Shown here: in pieces, positions 1 to 5,588 of the stretch
Position numbering within the stretch: the stretch's first letter is position 1
Layout of the letters: every line of letters starts with the position of its first letter
Source of the DNA: Prevotellaceae bacterium
Lineage (GTDB): Bacteria > Bacteroidota > Bacteroidia > Bacteroidales > UBA932
Assembly (NCBI GenBank): GCA_031257655.1
Contig: JAIROF010000222.1
Coordinates: 1 to 6,090 of the forward strand
DNA: 6,090 nt
Direction of reading: 5' to 3'
Position numbers and translations under genes: made by a program
Notes under the pieces: generated by a model
Database searches by the model: none
Told to the model about the DNA's origin: nothing
What the model saw: only the letters and a program-made list of their open reading frames with translations

Positions 1-28
1 GCGGGGCAGGTGCATTAGCAATCACATT
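1..28. repeat. Fragment of possible dispersed intergenic repeat (left edge)
   Basis: The first bases carry CGGGGCAGGTGC (2-13), which matches CGGGGCAGATGC at 6050-6061 near the other end of the window in 11 of 12 positions, in the same orientation. Both copies sit in non-coding DNA beside hairpins. A shared dispersed repeat family is an inference from these two copies only, and the window edge cuts the left copy off. Chance similarity is possible. Confidence 0.3.
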
Positions 29-45
29 CCGTCCCTACGGGACGG
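29..45. repeat. Perfect 7-bp hairpin (CCGTCCC/GGGACGG)
   Basis: CCGTCCC (29-35) and GGGACGG (39-45) form a perfect GC-rich inverted repeat around the 3-base loop TAC. It lies 74 bp beyond the MATE stop codon. No T tract follows on the minus strand, where the next bases are AATGTGATTG, so it does not look like a classical intrinsic terminator. It could block 3' exonucleases, act as a weak terminator, or be a REP-like intergenic palindrome. The structure is certain and the function is not. Confidence 0.55.
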
Positions 46-63
46 GGCGCCGCTATTGTCTGA

Positions 64-107
64 ACTCGGATTTTACGGGATTTATGGGATTAAGCCGAGT
101 ATCCCAT
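64..107 (-). other. Possible folded 3' UTR downstream of the MATE gene
   Basis: On the minus strand, 12 bases after the MATE stop, ATGGGAT (107-101) pairs perfectly with ATCCCAT (90-84) around a 10-base loop. The loop begins with ACTCGG (100-95), which is complementary to CCGAGT (69-64) further downstream. Together these give an H-type pseudoknot layout with a 7-bp stem 1, a 6-bp stem 2 and a 14-base loop 3. No U tract follows. Pairing is read directly from the bases. Folding in the cell, and any terminator or regulatory role, are inference; chance complementarity in a short region is a real alternative. Confidence 0.3.
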
Positions 108-118
108 CTCTTTTCGCG

Positions 119-1468
119 CTACATTTTCTCCCCTTTTGCCAATGCCCGGATAGCCCTGATAAAAATCGTTGCCGTAACCGCCGACGCCACGAAATCGGCT
201 ATCGGCATGCTGCTCCATACGCCTACGGTGTGGAAAAATCGCGGGAGGATGAGCAGGCAGGGCGCCAAAAACAGCAGCTGCCGCGTGAGCGAAAGGAAAA
301 TGGCCACCTTGGGCCTCCCGATGGACAGGAAAAAGTTGGACGCTACCATCTGAAAGCCAACGAGGGGGAAGACGGCAAAAATGATGCGTATCCCCTGCAC
401 GGAGGCCTGCGTGAGCTCCGCATCGGCGGTAAACCACCCGACAATGAAGCCCGGAAAGAGCTGGCACACCAGCGCGCCAAACGTGGTAACGCCGCTGCCC
501 CACCAAATGGTGAGGCGGGTAACCTTGCTCACGCGGTCGAAGAGGCGCGCCCCGTAGTTGTAGCCCACAATGGGCTGCATCCCCTGGTTGAGGCCCATGA
601 CAACCATCACAAAGAGAAAAACAATCCGGTTGATAACCCCGTAGGCGCCAATGGCCACATCCCCGCCGTACTCCTTGAGCGCCTTGTTGATGAGAATTAC
701 TATCAGGCAGGCGCAGGCGTTCATCAGGAAGGGCGACAGCCCAATGGAGAGCATGCCCTTTACCAGATCGGGCTTTAGCCGGAATATTCCCCGCCGGAAG
801 TGCACCACGCCGCCGGGCTTCAGCAGGTGGCGGATTTGCAGGGAGAGCGAAATGACTTGCGCGATGACGGTTGCCCACGCCGCCCCCTTAACGCCCCACC
901 CAAAGCCAAAGATGAAGAGCGGCGCCAGCGCACAGTTGACGCCCACCGACAGCAGCGTAGCGTACATCGCCATGCGCGGATGCCCCGCCGACCGGATGAT
1001 GGCGTTAAGCCCAAAGTACATGTGCGTAACGACGTTGCCCAGCAGAATGATGCGCATGAAATCGCGGGCGTGGGGGATGGTGTTTTCGCTTGCCCCAAAA
1101 AAGTAGAGGATGTCGTCCAGAAAGGGGAGGCAAAGCGCCGAAAAGAGTATTCCCAGGATGATGTTGAGCACCAGCACGTTGCCCAGCACGCGGTTGGCGC
1201 TGCGGTAGTCCCGCTGCCCCAGCTTGACCGAAACCAGCGTGGAGGCGCCCACGCCCACGAGCGACCCAAAGGCTGCCGCAAGGTTCATGAGCGGGTAGGT
1301 GAGCGCCAGCCCGGCGATAGCCCAGCGGCCTACGCCGTGGCCAATGAAAACGCTATCGACAATGTTGTAGAGCGACGAGGCAACCATGGCCACGATGGCC
1401 GGAAGGGCGTACTGCCCCAGCAGCTTCCCGATGCGCTCGGAGCCTAATGTAAGCGGTGTGTTGGACAT
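119..1468 (-). CDS. MATE family cation-coupled multidrug/toxin exporter
   Basis: This encodes a 449-residue polytopic inner-membrane protein of the usual MATE length, predicted to have 12 helices. MATE proteins export cationic drugs, dyes or metabolites in exchange for Na+ or H+. Family hallmarks are visible: the helix-1 motif SSLYNIVDSVFIGHGVG (31-47) with Asp38, in the region where NorM/DinF proteins have a cation-coupling acid; the stretch LALTYPLMNLAAAFGSLVGVG soon after; and GLNQGMQPIVGYNYGA in the second half, the internal-repeat counterpart. The second half also has the QMVASNFFLSIGRP motif typical of MepA/DinF-like members. The ATG start lies 11 bp after the ispE stop codon in an AT-rich spacer with no Shine-Dalgarno sequence. 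No promoter is evident in the gap, so it is probably transcribed with ispE. Substrate and coupling ion cannot be read from sequence. No truncation or frameshift is seen. Confidence 0.95.
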   Translation of the reverse strand: MSNTPLTLGSERIGKLLGQYALPAIVAMVASSLYNIVDSVFIGHGVGRWAIAGLALTYPLMNLAAAFGSLVGVGASTLVSVKLGQRDYRSANRVLGNVLVLNIILGILFSALCLPFLDDILYFFGASENTIPHARDFMRIILLGNVVTHMYFGLNAIIRSAGHPRMAMYATLLSVGVNCALAPLFIFGFGWGVKGAAWATVIAQVISLSLQIRHLLKPGGVVHFRRGIFRLKPDLVKGMLSIGLSPFLMNACACLIVILINKALKEYGGDVAIGAYGVINRIVFLFVMVVMGLNQGMQPIVGYNYGARLFDRVSKVTRLTIWWGSGVTTFGALVCQLFPGFIVGWFTADAELTQASVQGIRIIFAVFPLVGFQMVASNFFLSIGRPKVAIFLSLTRQLLFLAPCLLILPRFFHTVGVWSSMPIADFVASAVTATIFIRAIRALAKGEKM

Positions 1469-1479
1469 TTTATATTATA

Positions 1480-2292
1480 TCAGCTTATTTTTTGCGTAAA
1501 CAAGGTGCAGCCTGTAAAAAGGCGCTCGGCGTTGGCGGGTATTTTGTCGAAAACGCCAAACAGGGCTGCGCCGCTTCCCGACATGGCGGCGTAGCGCGCT
1601 CCGCAGCCGTAGAGCGCATTTTTTATGCGGCTTAGCGGCGGATATTTTGCAAAGACGGAGGGCTCAAAGTCGTTGACCAGCGCCTCCCGCCACGTTTCTA
1701 TGCTCCGGCTTACGACGCCCCGCAGGTCGGCTGCCGGCGCCTGGGGCGTAACCCCTGCGTAGGCCTCGGCGGTGCTGACGCTCAGCGGAGGCTTGACCAC
1801 CAGCAGCTCGTAGCCCGAAAGGTTGACCGCTACCGGCTCCAGTATTTCGCCGCGCCCCGTTGCCAGCATGGGGGTGTTGTAAACAAAAAAGGCGCAGTCG
1901 CTGCCCAGCTGCGCCGCGTACTCGGCCAGCCTGCGCTGCGAAAGGCCAAGGCGAAAAGCTGCGTTGAGCGCCTGCAGCACGGCGGCGGCGTTGCCCGACC
2001 CTCCGCCAAGCCCCGCGCCAAGCGGCACCTGCTTGTGCAGGAAAATGTTGGCGCCGGGCAGCCCAAGCTCTTGCTGAAGCAGGCGAAACGCCCGCGTGCA
2101 CAGGTTCCCCTCCTGCTCAACGTCCATGCGAAGACCCGTGCAGCAAAGCGTAAACGATTGCCCCGGAACCACCTCCACCATGTCGCTCCAGCCAATGGGA
2201 AAAAACACCGTCTCGATGCTGTGAAAGCCGTCGGGACGACGCTGCGTAACGTGCAGGCCAAGGTTGATTTTTGCGTTGGAGAACAGGAGCAT
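1480..2292 (-). CDS. ispE: 4-diphosphocytidyl-2-C-methyl-D-erythritol kinase (IspE)
   Basis: This 270-residue cytosolic GHMP-family kinase phosphorylates the 2-hydroxyl of CDP-methylerythritol with ATP, the fourth step of the MEP pathway to isopentenyl diphosphate. The N-terminus FSNAKINLGLHVTQRRPDGFH is the IspE signature, with the catalytic Lys at residue 8. The GHMP phosphate loop PLGAGLGGGSGNAA spans 90-103. The catalytic Asp is D132 in LGSDCAFFV. The third GHMP motif, AMSGSGAALFGVF, spans 236-248. Asn101 in the loop is not an anomaly, since the E. coli enzyme also has Asn there. Length is normal for the family. The ATG start is supported by the conserved N-terminus and by a promoter about 65 bp upstream. 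The MATE gene follows after 11 bp, suggesting a two-gene transcript with no obvious metabolic link. Confidence 0.97.
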   Translation of the reverse strand: MLLFSNAKINLGLHVTQRRPDGFHSIETVFFPIGWSDMVEVVPGQSFTLCCTGLRMDVEQEGNLCTRAFRLLQQELGLPGANIFLHKQVPLGAGLGGGSGNAAAVLQALNAAFRLGLSQRRLAEYAAQLGSDCAFFVYNTPMLATGRGEILEPVAVNLSGYELLVVKPPLSVSTAEAYAGVTPQAPAADLRGVVSRSIETWREALVNDFEPSVFAKYPPLSRIKNALYGCGARYAAMSGSGAALFGVFDKIPANAERLFTGCTLFTQKIS

Positions 2293-2317
2293 GCGATTAT
2301 AAATGCTGAATTACAGG

Positions 2318-2361
2318 TTTCGGGCAAGCTTCGGGCAAATTTTGGGCAAATTTTGGGCAAA
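2318..2361. repeat. Four 11-bp tandem repeats in the ispE leader/promoter
   Basis: On the plus strand four consecutive 11-bp units read TTTCGGGCAAG (2318-2328), CTTCGGGCAAA (2329-2339), TTTTGGGCAAA (2340-2350) and TTTTGGGCAAA (2351-2361). The last two are identical and the core GGGCAA is invariant. The last unit overlaps the -7 box of the ispE promoter, and the others fill most of the predicted 5' UTR. The 11-bp period is close to one helical turn, so bound protein would sit on one DNA face. An operator array or a slippage-prone leader are both possible; neither is shown. Confidence 0.8.
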
Positions 2362-2389
2362 AGTACATGAAAAACTTGGGTTTCTCAAG
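2358..2389 (-). promoter_or_regulatory. Bacteroidetes-type promoter of ispE
   Basis: On the minus strand TACTTTTG (2365-2358) matches the Bacteroidetes -7 consensus TAnnTTTG exactly. CTTG (2389-2386) matches three of four bases of the -33 TTTG element at a 20-base spacing. Transcription would begin near 2350, giving a leader of about 58 bases before the ispE ATG. The bases around the -7 box (TTTTCATG, then TA, any base, TTTTGC) recur upstream of the helicase gene. The presence of a promoter here separates ispE and the MATE gene from the helicase transcript. Confidence 0.7.
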
Positions 2390-2392
2390 CGC

Positions 2393-2468
2393 ATGCGGTG
2401 AAAAAAGTTTTTTACAGCAGAAGCGGTGCTTTTGCCGGCTGCCGGCGGGCGGTTGCCGGCGGCGGAAG
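2393..2468 (-). terminator. GC-rich repeat block, possible helicase terminator
   Basis: Immediately after the helicase stop there are three TGCCGGC units (plus strand 2433-2439, 2440-2446, 2454-2460) in a 7-bp register. Each contains the self-complementary GCCGGC, so any non-adjacent pair can form a 6-bp stem. Further downstream on the minus strand is the A6-C-T6 stretch around 2401-2413. The T run is about 20 bases past the GC stem, too far for a textbook intrinsic terminator. I call this a probable 3' boundary structure with low certainty. The block is much richer in GC than the flanking coding DNA. Confidence 0.35.
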
Positions 2469-4859
2469 TCATGCGTAAGGCTCTCCGATTCTCAGCAGGT
2501 CGGCAAGCATTTGCCCCTTCTGCTGTAGCCAAAATGCGGCGTCGCAGACGATGATGAGCTGCTTTTTTGCCCTGCTCACGGCCGTGTTTACTAAGTTGAG
2601 GCCTTTTGAGGACGGATTGGCCGTATCTACAAACCACATGTCGGCGGTATCCACCACGCTTAGGATTACCGTATCCCACTCTCGGCCCTGCGAGCCGTGT
2701 ACGGTTTGTATTTTTAAATCATTCCTTTCCTGCGGCAGGTGTTTACTTAGCAGCCTCACCTGTTTTTTGTAGGGCGTCAGGATCATAAAATCGTCCTCCG
2801 ACAGGCGCTTTAACCTCCCCGCCACACCTCTAATTTCTTGAACTTCTGCCATTGAGTTTCTTGACTTTGATTCCTCTCTTTTGGGGGCGTTAATGTACGA
2901 TATTTTCGTTTTTCCGGTGGGTGTTGCAGCGCAGAAGTCGCCATCGTACACATACTTGGCCAGGATTTGGGCTAAATTGTTGCCGAATCTGAACGTGGCG
3001 TTTAGCGACGTTTTGGTAATTGCGCTTGGCCTAAAGGGTAGATTTCTGAGGTAGCTGCTTTTGCAGGCGTCTTTGTCGCAGGCAAACAGGGTGTCGAGAA
3101 AAATTGCCGCTTGCGCCCACAGGAACATGTTTGCATATTTGGCGTCTCTCTCCATTTCGGAGTCGTTTATTTCGCAAACGGGCGGCAGCTGCATGTGGTC
3201 GCCCAGGAAGGTAATGGGCGTTGGATGGGTGAACAGCGTGAGCGCTTTGACCATGTTGGCGTAGCCGGCTTCGTCCAAAAAAATATGCGCCACGTTGAGC
3301 TTGGAATCCGTGTACCTCGAAATGTACCCGTCGAGCGTGCAGGCTATGACGTTAACCGTTTTTAATCTTTCTTCCGTCGAAACGGCTTTTAGCCTCTCCC
3401 GCGCCTCTTTGTAGAGGCGGAGGTCATCCTCAATGCTAAGCAACGAGCTGCCGCTGTATTCGGGAAACAGGTGTGCGTCTATTTTCAGCTGCTCCTTAGC
3501 GGCTTCAAGCTTTTGGACGATTTGCTTTTTTACGTCGCTACAGCGCTGCGGCGATAAGTCTTTTGCTGCGTCGCCAAGCTCTTTGTAGCCGGAAAGCTGG
3601 GCCTTAATGTTTTCAATGCGCTCATTTTGAGCGGCTTCCAATGCATTCTTTTCGTCTATCAGCTCTTTTTTTGTTTCGTCCAGCTCAGAAAGCCGGAATT
3701 TATGCAGCTCCAGCTGCTTTTTCAGGTCAAACAGCTCGCGTTTCGTGGCGGCTATGGCTTGCTCTGCTGCCGTTGGCTTCGAGGAAAAGGTTTTGATGAG
3801 CTTGTTGGCAAAGGAGTTGACCTTTGCCTCCTGTTTTGCCAAGCTTTTGTAGCCCGTTGCCACTTCTTCTTCAAGCAGCGTTACCTCAATTTCCGTAGTT
3901 TTGTGCTCCCGGTCCGTTTTTTTGAGCGCTTGCCGAATGTTTCGGCGCTTGGCGGAGAAATCTTCTACCCGGTCAAATTGCTCCAGGGTGAGGCCGGCTT
4001 CCTTGACGAAGCGCTGCGTTGAGCGGTAGGTTTGCATTCGCTCTAAAATTCGCAGCTGCTTGTCAATTTCGTGTATTTGCTTGTACACGCCCAGCTCTTC
4101 GCAGACTTCCGGGTATTCTTCTGCAAACTTTTTGGAGGGGATGCCCAACCGCAGCACTTGCTTTCTGTTAATCGCTGCCTTGTCCGTCATTTTTAGCACG
4201 CCCCTTAGCACCTGTTCGAGCGCATTGTTTGTTGGCGCTAAGATGGCAATTCTGTCGCGTTTTTTGGCGTAGTGCACCACGGCGTAGGACAGAACGATTT
4301 GCGTTTTTCCTGTTCCGGGCGCTCCCCATACGTAGCTAAAGGGGTTGGTAAAGATGTTTTTGAGGGATTCTTTTTGGTTGTCGGAGGGCTGAAATCCTTC
4401 TTCGTTAAAGAATTGTATTTTCTGAAATTCGCAGGAGTACTTTGACGCTGTGGTTGGCAAAGCAACTTTTGCTCCGTTTAATTCATACCAAGCTTTAACC
4501 CGCTGCACTAAAAATTTCAAATCTGCTATTATTTTGAGGTCTTCGCGCTTCAGCTCCCAAAACGCCTCCCTGATATTTTGGTCAGGCTTTATGAGGAGGA
4601 TGTTTTTATCGTTGTCGTACTCCAGCACCCGGACTTTTACGGTGTCGTACTGCTCGTTGTTTCGTAGATTTCTGAAGAAGATAGCTTCCGTGTCGAACAG
4701 CTTTGCCGACAGGCGCAGCTTGATCAGCGCATCGCCACCCTGGGGATACTCTATGTCGGCTATATCCACTACCTGAACACCTTTGTCGTTTTGCTCCAAG
4801 TATTCATAGTATACCTTTGCGCTGTCTATTGACGCCTCTCGAATTTCTTTTGCGGTCAT
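2469..4859 (-). CDS. Upf1/DNA2-like superfamily 1 helicase with coiled-coil insertion
   Basis: The 796-residue cytosolic protein has a complete SF1B-type helicase motor: a Q-motif-like FQPSDNQ (156-162), Walker A GAPGTGKT (179-186), motif Ia LAPTNNA, Walker B FLDEAG (527-532), motif III GDHMQLPP (553-560), LTPYKKQV (694-701), motif V VHGSQGREWDTV (720-731) and motif VI NTAVSRAKKQ (758-767) with the likely Arg finger R763. Residues about 260-460, between motif Ia and Walker B, are rich in Lys, Glu, Leu and Gln and look like a long antiparallel coiled coil. The first 150 residues are not recognised, and no nuclease motif is seen. The ATG start at 4859 is preferred to an in-frame TTG at 4901, which lies inside the predicted -7 box and so would not be transcribed. 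The family unwinds DNA or RNA using ATP; the specific role (repair, RNA processing or defence) cannot be decided. It appears to be transcribed alone. Confidence 0.9.
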   Translation of the reverse strand: MTAKEIREASIDSAKVYYEYLEQNDKGVQVVDIADIEYPQGGDALIKLRLSAKLFDTEAIFFRNLRNNEQYDTVKVRVLEYDNDKNILLIKPDQNIREAFWELKREDLKIIADLKFLVQRVKAWYELNGAKVALPTTASKYSCEFQKIQFFNEEGFQPSDNQKESLKNIFTNPFSYVWGAPGTGKTQIVLSYAVVHYAKKRDRIAILAPTNNALEQVLRGVLKMTDKAAINRKQVLRLGIPSKKFAEEYPEVCEELGVYKQIHEIDKQLRILERMQTYRSTQRFVKEAGLTLEQFDRVEDFSAKRRNIRQALKKTDREHKTTEIEVTLLEEEVATGYKSLAKQEAKVNSFANKLIKTFSSKPTAAEQAIAATKRELFDLKKQLELHKFRLSELDETKKELIDEKNALEAAQNERIENIKAQLSGYKELGDAAKDLSPQRCSDVKKQIVQKLEAAKEQLKIDAHLFPEYSGSSLLSIEDDLRLYKEARERLKAVSTEERLKTVNVIACTLDGYISRYTDSKLNVAHIFLDEAGYANMVKALTLFTHPTPITFLGDHMQLPPVCEINDSEMERDAKYANMFLWAQAAIFLDTLFACDKDACKSSYLRNLPFRPSAITKTSLNATFRFGNNLAQILAKYVYDGDFCAATPTGKTKISYINAPKREESKSRNSMAEVQEIRGVAGRLKRLSEDDFMILTPYKKQVRLLSKHLPQERNDLKIQTVHGSQGREWDTVILSVVDTADMWFVDTANPSSKGLNLVNTAVSRAKKQLIIVCDAAFWLQQKGQMLADLLRIGEPYA

Positions 4860-4898
4860 ATGCCTGGTTTTTGCCCCACCTGAAGAATATTTGCGCTG

Positions 4899-4925
4899 CA
4901 AAAATACATGAAAATCTCAGATTTT
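4899..4925 (-). promoter_or_regulatory. Helicase promoter -7 box with adjacent palindrome
   Basis: TATTTTTG on the minus strand (4906-4899) matches the -7 consensus TAnnTTTG. No convincing -33 TTTG lies 19-21 bases upstream; that stretch is CG-rich (alternating CG at about 4927-4935). A perfect 6-bp inverted repeat, AAAATC-TGA-GATTTT (4925-4911), lies in the spacer five bases from the -7 box, where a repressor or activator could bind. Transcription would begin near 4890, giving a leader of about 30 bases to the ATG at 4859. Confidence 0.5.
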
Positions 4926-4937
4926 AGCGCGCGCGAA

Positions 4938-4968
4938 ATAAAAAAAAAGCTTTTCTACTGCGGAAGGC
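4938..4968 (-). terminator. T9-tract, possible terminator of the small-protein cluster
   Basis: About 20 bases after the stop of the last 39-residue gene, the minus strand reads GAAAAGC followed by nine T (4948-4940). AAAAGCTTTT is a palindrome but leaves no loop, and no strong GC stem precedes it, so the terminator is weak by sequence. Its position just before a fresh -7 box for the helicase supports a transcript boundary here. Confidence 0.35.
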
Positions 4969-5088
4969 TTACTCGTCGTCGTCGTACTCCGGTCGGAAAA
5001 TTTTTCTGCCGGGTTTGGTGTAGGAGAAAGCGAAGATGCCCACGACAATAGCGGCGCTGCCTATAAACATAAAAAGTCCTGCGTTCAT
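4969..5088 (-). CDS. 39-residue single-helix membrane protein, copy A
   Basis: This unrecognised micro-protein reads MNAGLFMFIGSAAIVVGIF at its N-terminus, then a basic KPGRK stretch, and ends with the acidic tail PEYDDDE. Residues 5-23 form one hydrophobic helix, and the positive charges after it suggest N-out, C-in topology. It matches copy B (5185-5304) at 30 of 39 residues with no gaps. Differences cluster in the helix (residues 9-11, 15, 19, 20), while the N-terminus and the tail are nearly unchanged. Most differences within the tail are conservative (R/K, D/E). Conservation of reading frame, length and charge pattern between the copies is the main evidence that it is a real gene. It lies 96 bp after copy B with no promoter in the gap, so it is probably on the same transcript. 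A small subunit or regulator of a membrane complex is possible but not shown. Confidence 0.75.
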   Translation of the reverse strand: MNAGLFMFIGSAAIVVGIFAFSYTKPGRKIFRPEYDDDE

Positions 5089-5107
5089 AATCGTTACTTA
5101 TTTAATC
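5089..5107 (-). repeat. Duplicated leader and remnant of the upstream gene's end (copy A)
   Basis: On the minus strand ATTAAATAAGTAACGATT precedes the ATG of copy A. The same stretch, with AAG for ACG and so one change, precedes copy B at 5322-5305. Upstream of copy B those bases encode the last codons and stop of the 69-residue gene (Ile-Lys-stop). Upstream of copy A they are also preceded in the same frame by a TGG codon two codons before Ile, as in the 69-residue gene (W-x-x-I-K-stop). The duplicated segment therefore included the 3' end of that gene. Beyond the TGG no similarity is seen. Confidence 0.7.
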
Positions 5108-5184
5108 GGTTGCCAATGGCTGTTCAGCAGCGCCCGTCATTTACGCTACCGAAAGCCGAGAGGATTTAAGCTTGGCTTAAAGGC
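5108..5184. other. Spacer between the two 39-residue genes, with small hairpin
   Basis: I see no gene here. A perfect 7-bp inverted repeat, TTTAAGC-TTG-GCTTAAA (5165-5181), starts three bases past the copy B stop codon on the minus strand. Its stem is AT-rich and no T tract follows, so it is more likely an RNA-processing or stability hairpin than a terminator. No TAnnTTTG box is present. Confidence 0.5.
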
Positions 5185-5304
5185 TTACTCTTCGTCGTCG
5201 TACTCCGGTTGGAAAATTTTTTTTCCGGGTTTGGTGTAGGAGAAAACGAGAATACCTACCGCTATAGCGGCTAAGCACATAAACATAAAAAGTCCTGCGT
5301 TCAT
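5185..5304 (-). CDS. 39-residue single-helix membrane protein, copy B
   Basis: This is a paralogue of the 4969-5088 protein. It has the same length, the same MNAGLFMF start, one helix (about 5-23, here with MCLAAIAVGILV in the core), the FSYTKPGKKIF juxtamembrane segment and the acidic PEYDDEE tail. Nine substitutions separate the copies and none disrupts the frame. It begins only 9 bp after the stop of the 69-residue membrane protein, so the two are almost certainly cotranscribed and may work together. This arrangement suggests copy B is the ancestral position and copy A the duplicate, although the order of events is inference. I do not recognise the family. Its size and topology resemble accessory micro-subunits of membrane enzymes such as CydX or KdpF, but no sequence similarity to them is evident. 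Confidence 0.78.
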   Translation of the reverse strand: MNAGLFMFMCLAAIAVGILVFSYTKPGKKIFQPEYDDEE

Positions 5305-5313
5305 AATCTTTAC

Positions 5314-5523
5314 TTATTTAATTTGTGACCAACAGTAGTAAACGCCAACGGACATTACAATACCCGATACAAACATCGCCACAACGGATGTTTCGAGCTC
5401 CTCAGCCTGAAAAAATATCAGCACTGCGCCCAGCACGAGGGCGGCAAAGGTGAGCTTGCTCAAGTCGTAAAATAGCTTTCCGAGGGCTATATTTTGCTCT
5501 CGCTTTCGTTCTGCTTTTCCCAT
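5314..5523 (-). CDS. Small two-helix membrane protein of unknown function (69 aa)
   Basis: The protein has a strongly basic N-terminus (MGKAERKREQN), an amphipathic stretch LGKLFYDLSKL (14-24), a first hydrophobic helix at about 25-38, a short acidic turn QAEELETS (39-46) and a second helix at about 47-65, ending WSQIK. The charge pattern suggests both ends face the cytoplasm. It resembles the short two-helix hypothetical proteins common in Bacteroides and relatives (possibly the DUF6722-type group), but I recall that group only loosely and cannot confirm membership. The ATG lies 29 bases after a good -7 box, so the start is credible. It is the first gene of the small-protein cluster, followed by the 39-residue copy B after 9 bp. 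No catalytic residues are seen; a structural or regulatory membrane role is inference. Confidence 0.8.
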   Translation of the reverse strand: MGKAERKREQNIALGKLFYDLSKLTFAALVLGAVLIFFQAEELETSVVAMFVSGIVMSVGVYYCWSQIK

Positions 5524-5551
5524 AGCCTGTTTTTTGAGGTGTTTACTGCCG

Positions 5552-5588
5552 CAAAGGTAGCATAAAATTGGGGGATTACGCGCAACCG
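5552..5588 (-). promoter_or_regulatory. Bacteroidetes-type promoter of the small-protein cluster
   Basis: TACCTTTG on the minus strand (5559-5552) is an exact TAnnTTTG -7 box. A TTGC lies about 23 bases upstream (5585-5582), a weak and slightly distant -33 candidate. That element is part of CGGTTGC (5588-5582), which is repeated exactly at 5609-5603, 21 bp further upstream. Transcription would begin near 5545, giving a leader of about 20 bases before the ATG of the 69-residue gene. Confidence 0.65.

Noticed and set aside
56..778. Long open frame on the plus strand opposite the MATE gene, and a 262-codon frame on the minus strand at 90-878
   Set aside because: Both lie within the clear MATE coding region. 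Their translations are rich in Arg, His, Pro and Gly with no domain or hydrophobic pattern, as expected of shadow frames in GC-rich coding DNA.
2311..2370. Repeated peptide-like sequence encoded across the 11-bp repeats
   Set aside because: An 11-bp unit shifts frame every copy, so the repeated peptide (PKxAxNLPKICPK-like) is a by-product of DNA repeats lying in the ispE leader, with no start signal.
4860..4901. In-frame TTG start adding 14 residues to the helicase
   Set aside because: The TTG lies inside the predicted -7 promoter box, so it would not be in the transcript. The ATG at 4859 has a suitable leader.
4856..4909. Upstream 17-codon frame starting ATG at 4909 and ending in TGA overlapping the helicase ATG
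   Set aside because: It suggests translational coupling, but its ATG lies upstream of the predicted transcription start, so it is unlikely to be translated from this promoter.
5097..5140. A 12-codon ATG frame in the spacer between the two 39-residue genes
   Set aside because: It is too short, has no similarity to either neighbour and no support beyond being open.
2469..5523. Helicase plus small membrane proteins as a new defence system
   Set aside because: A likely terminator tract and a separate -7 box lie between them, and no effector such as a nuclease, protease or NADase domain is visible. Adjacency alone does not support it.
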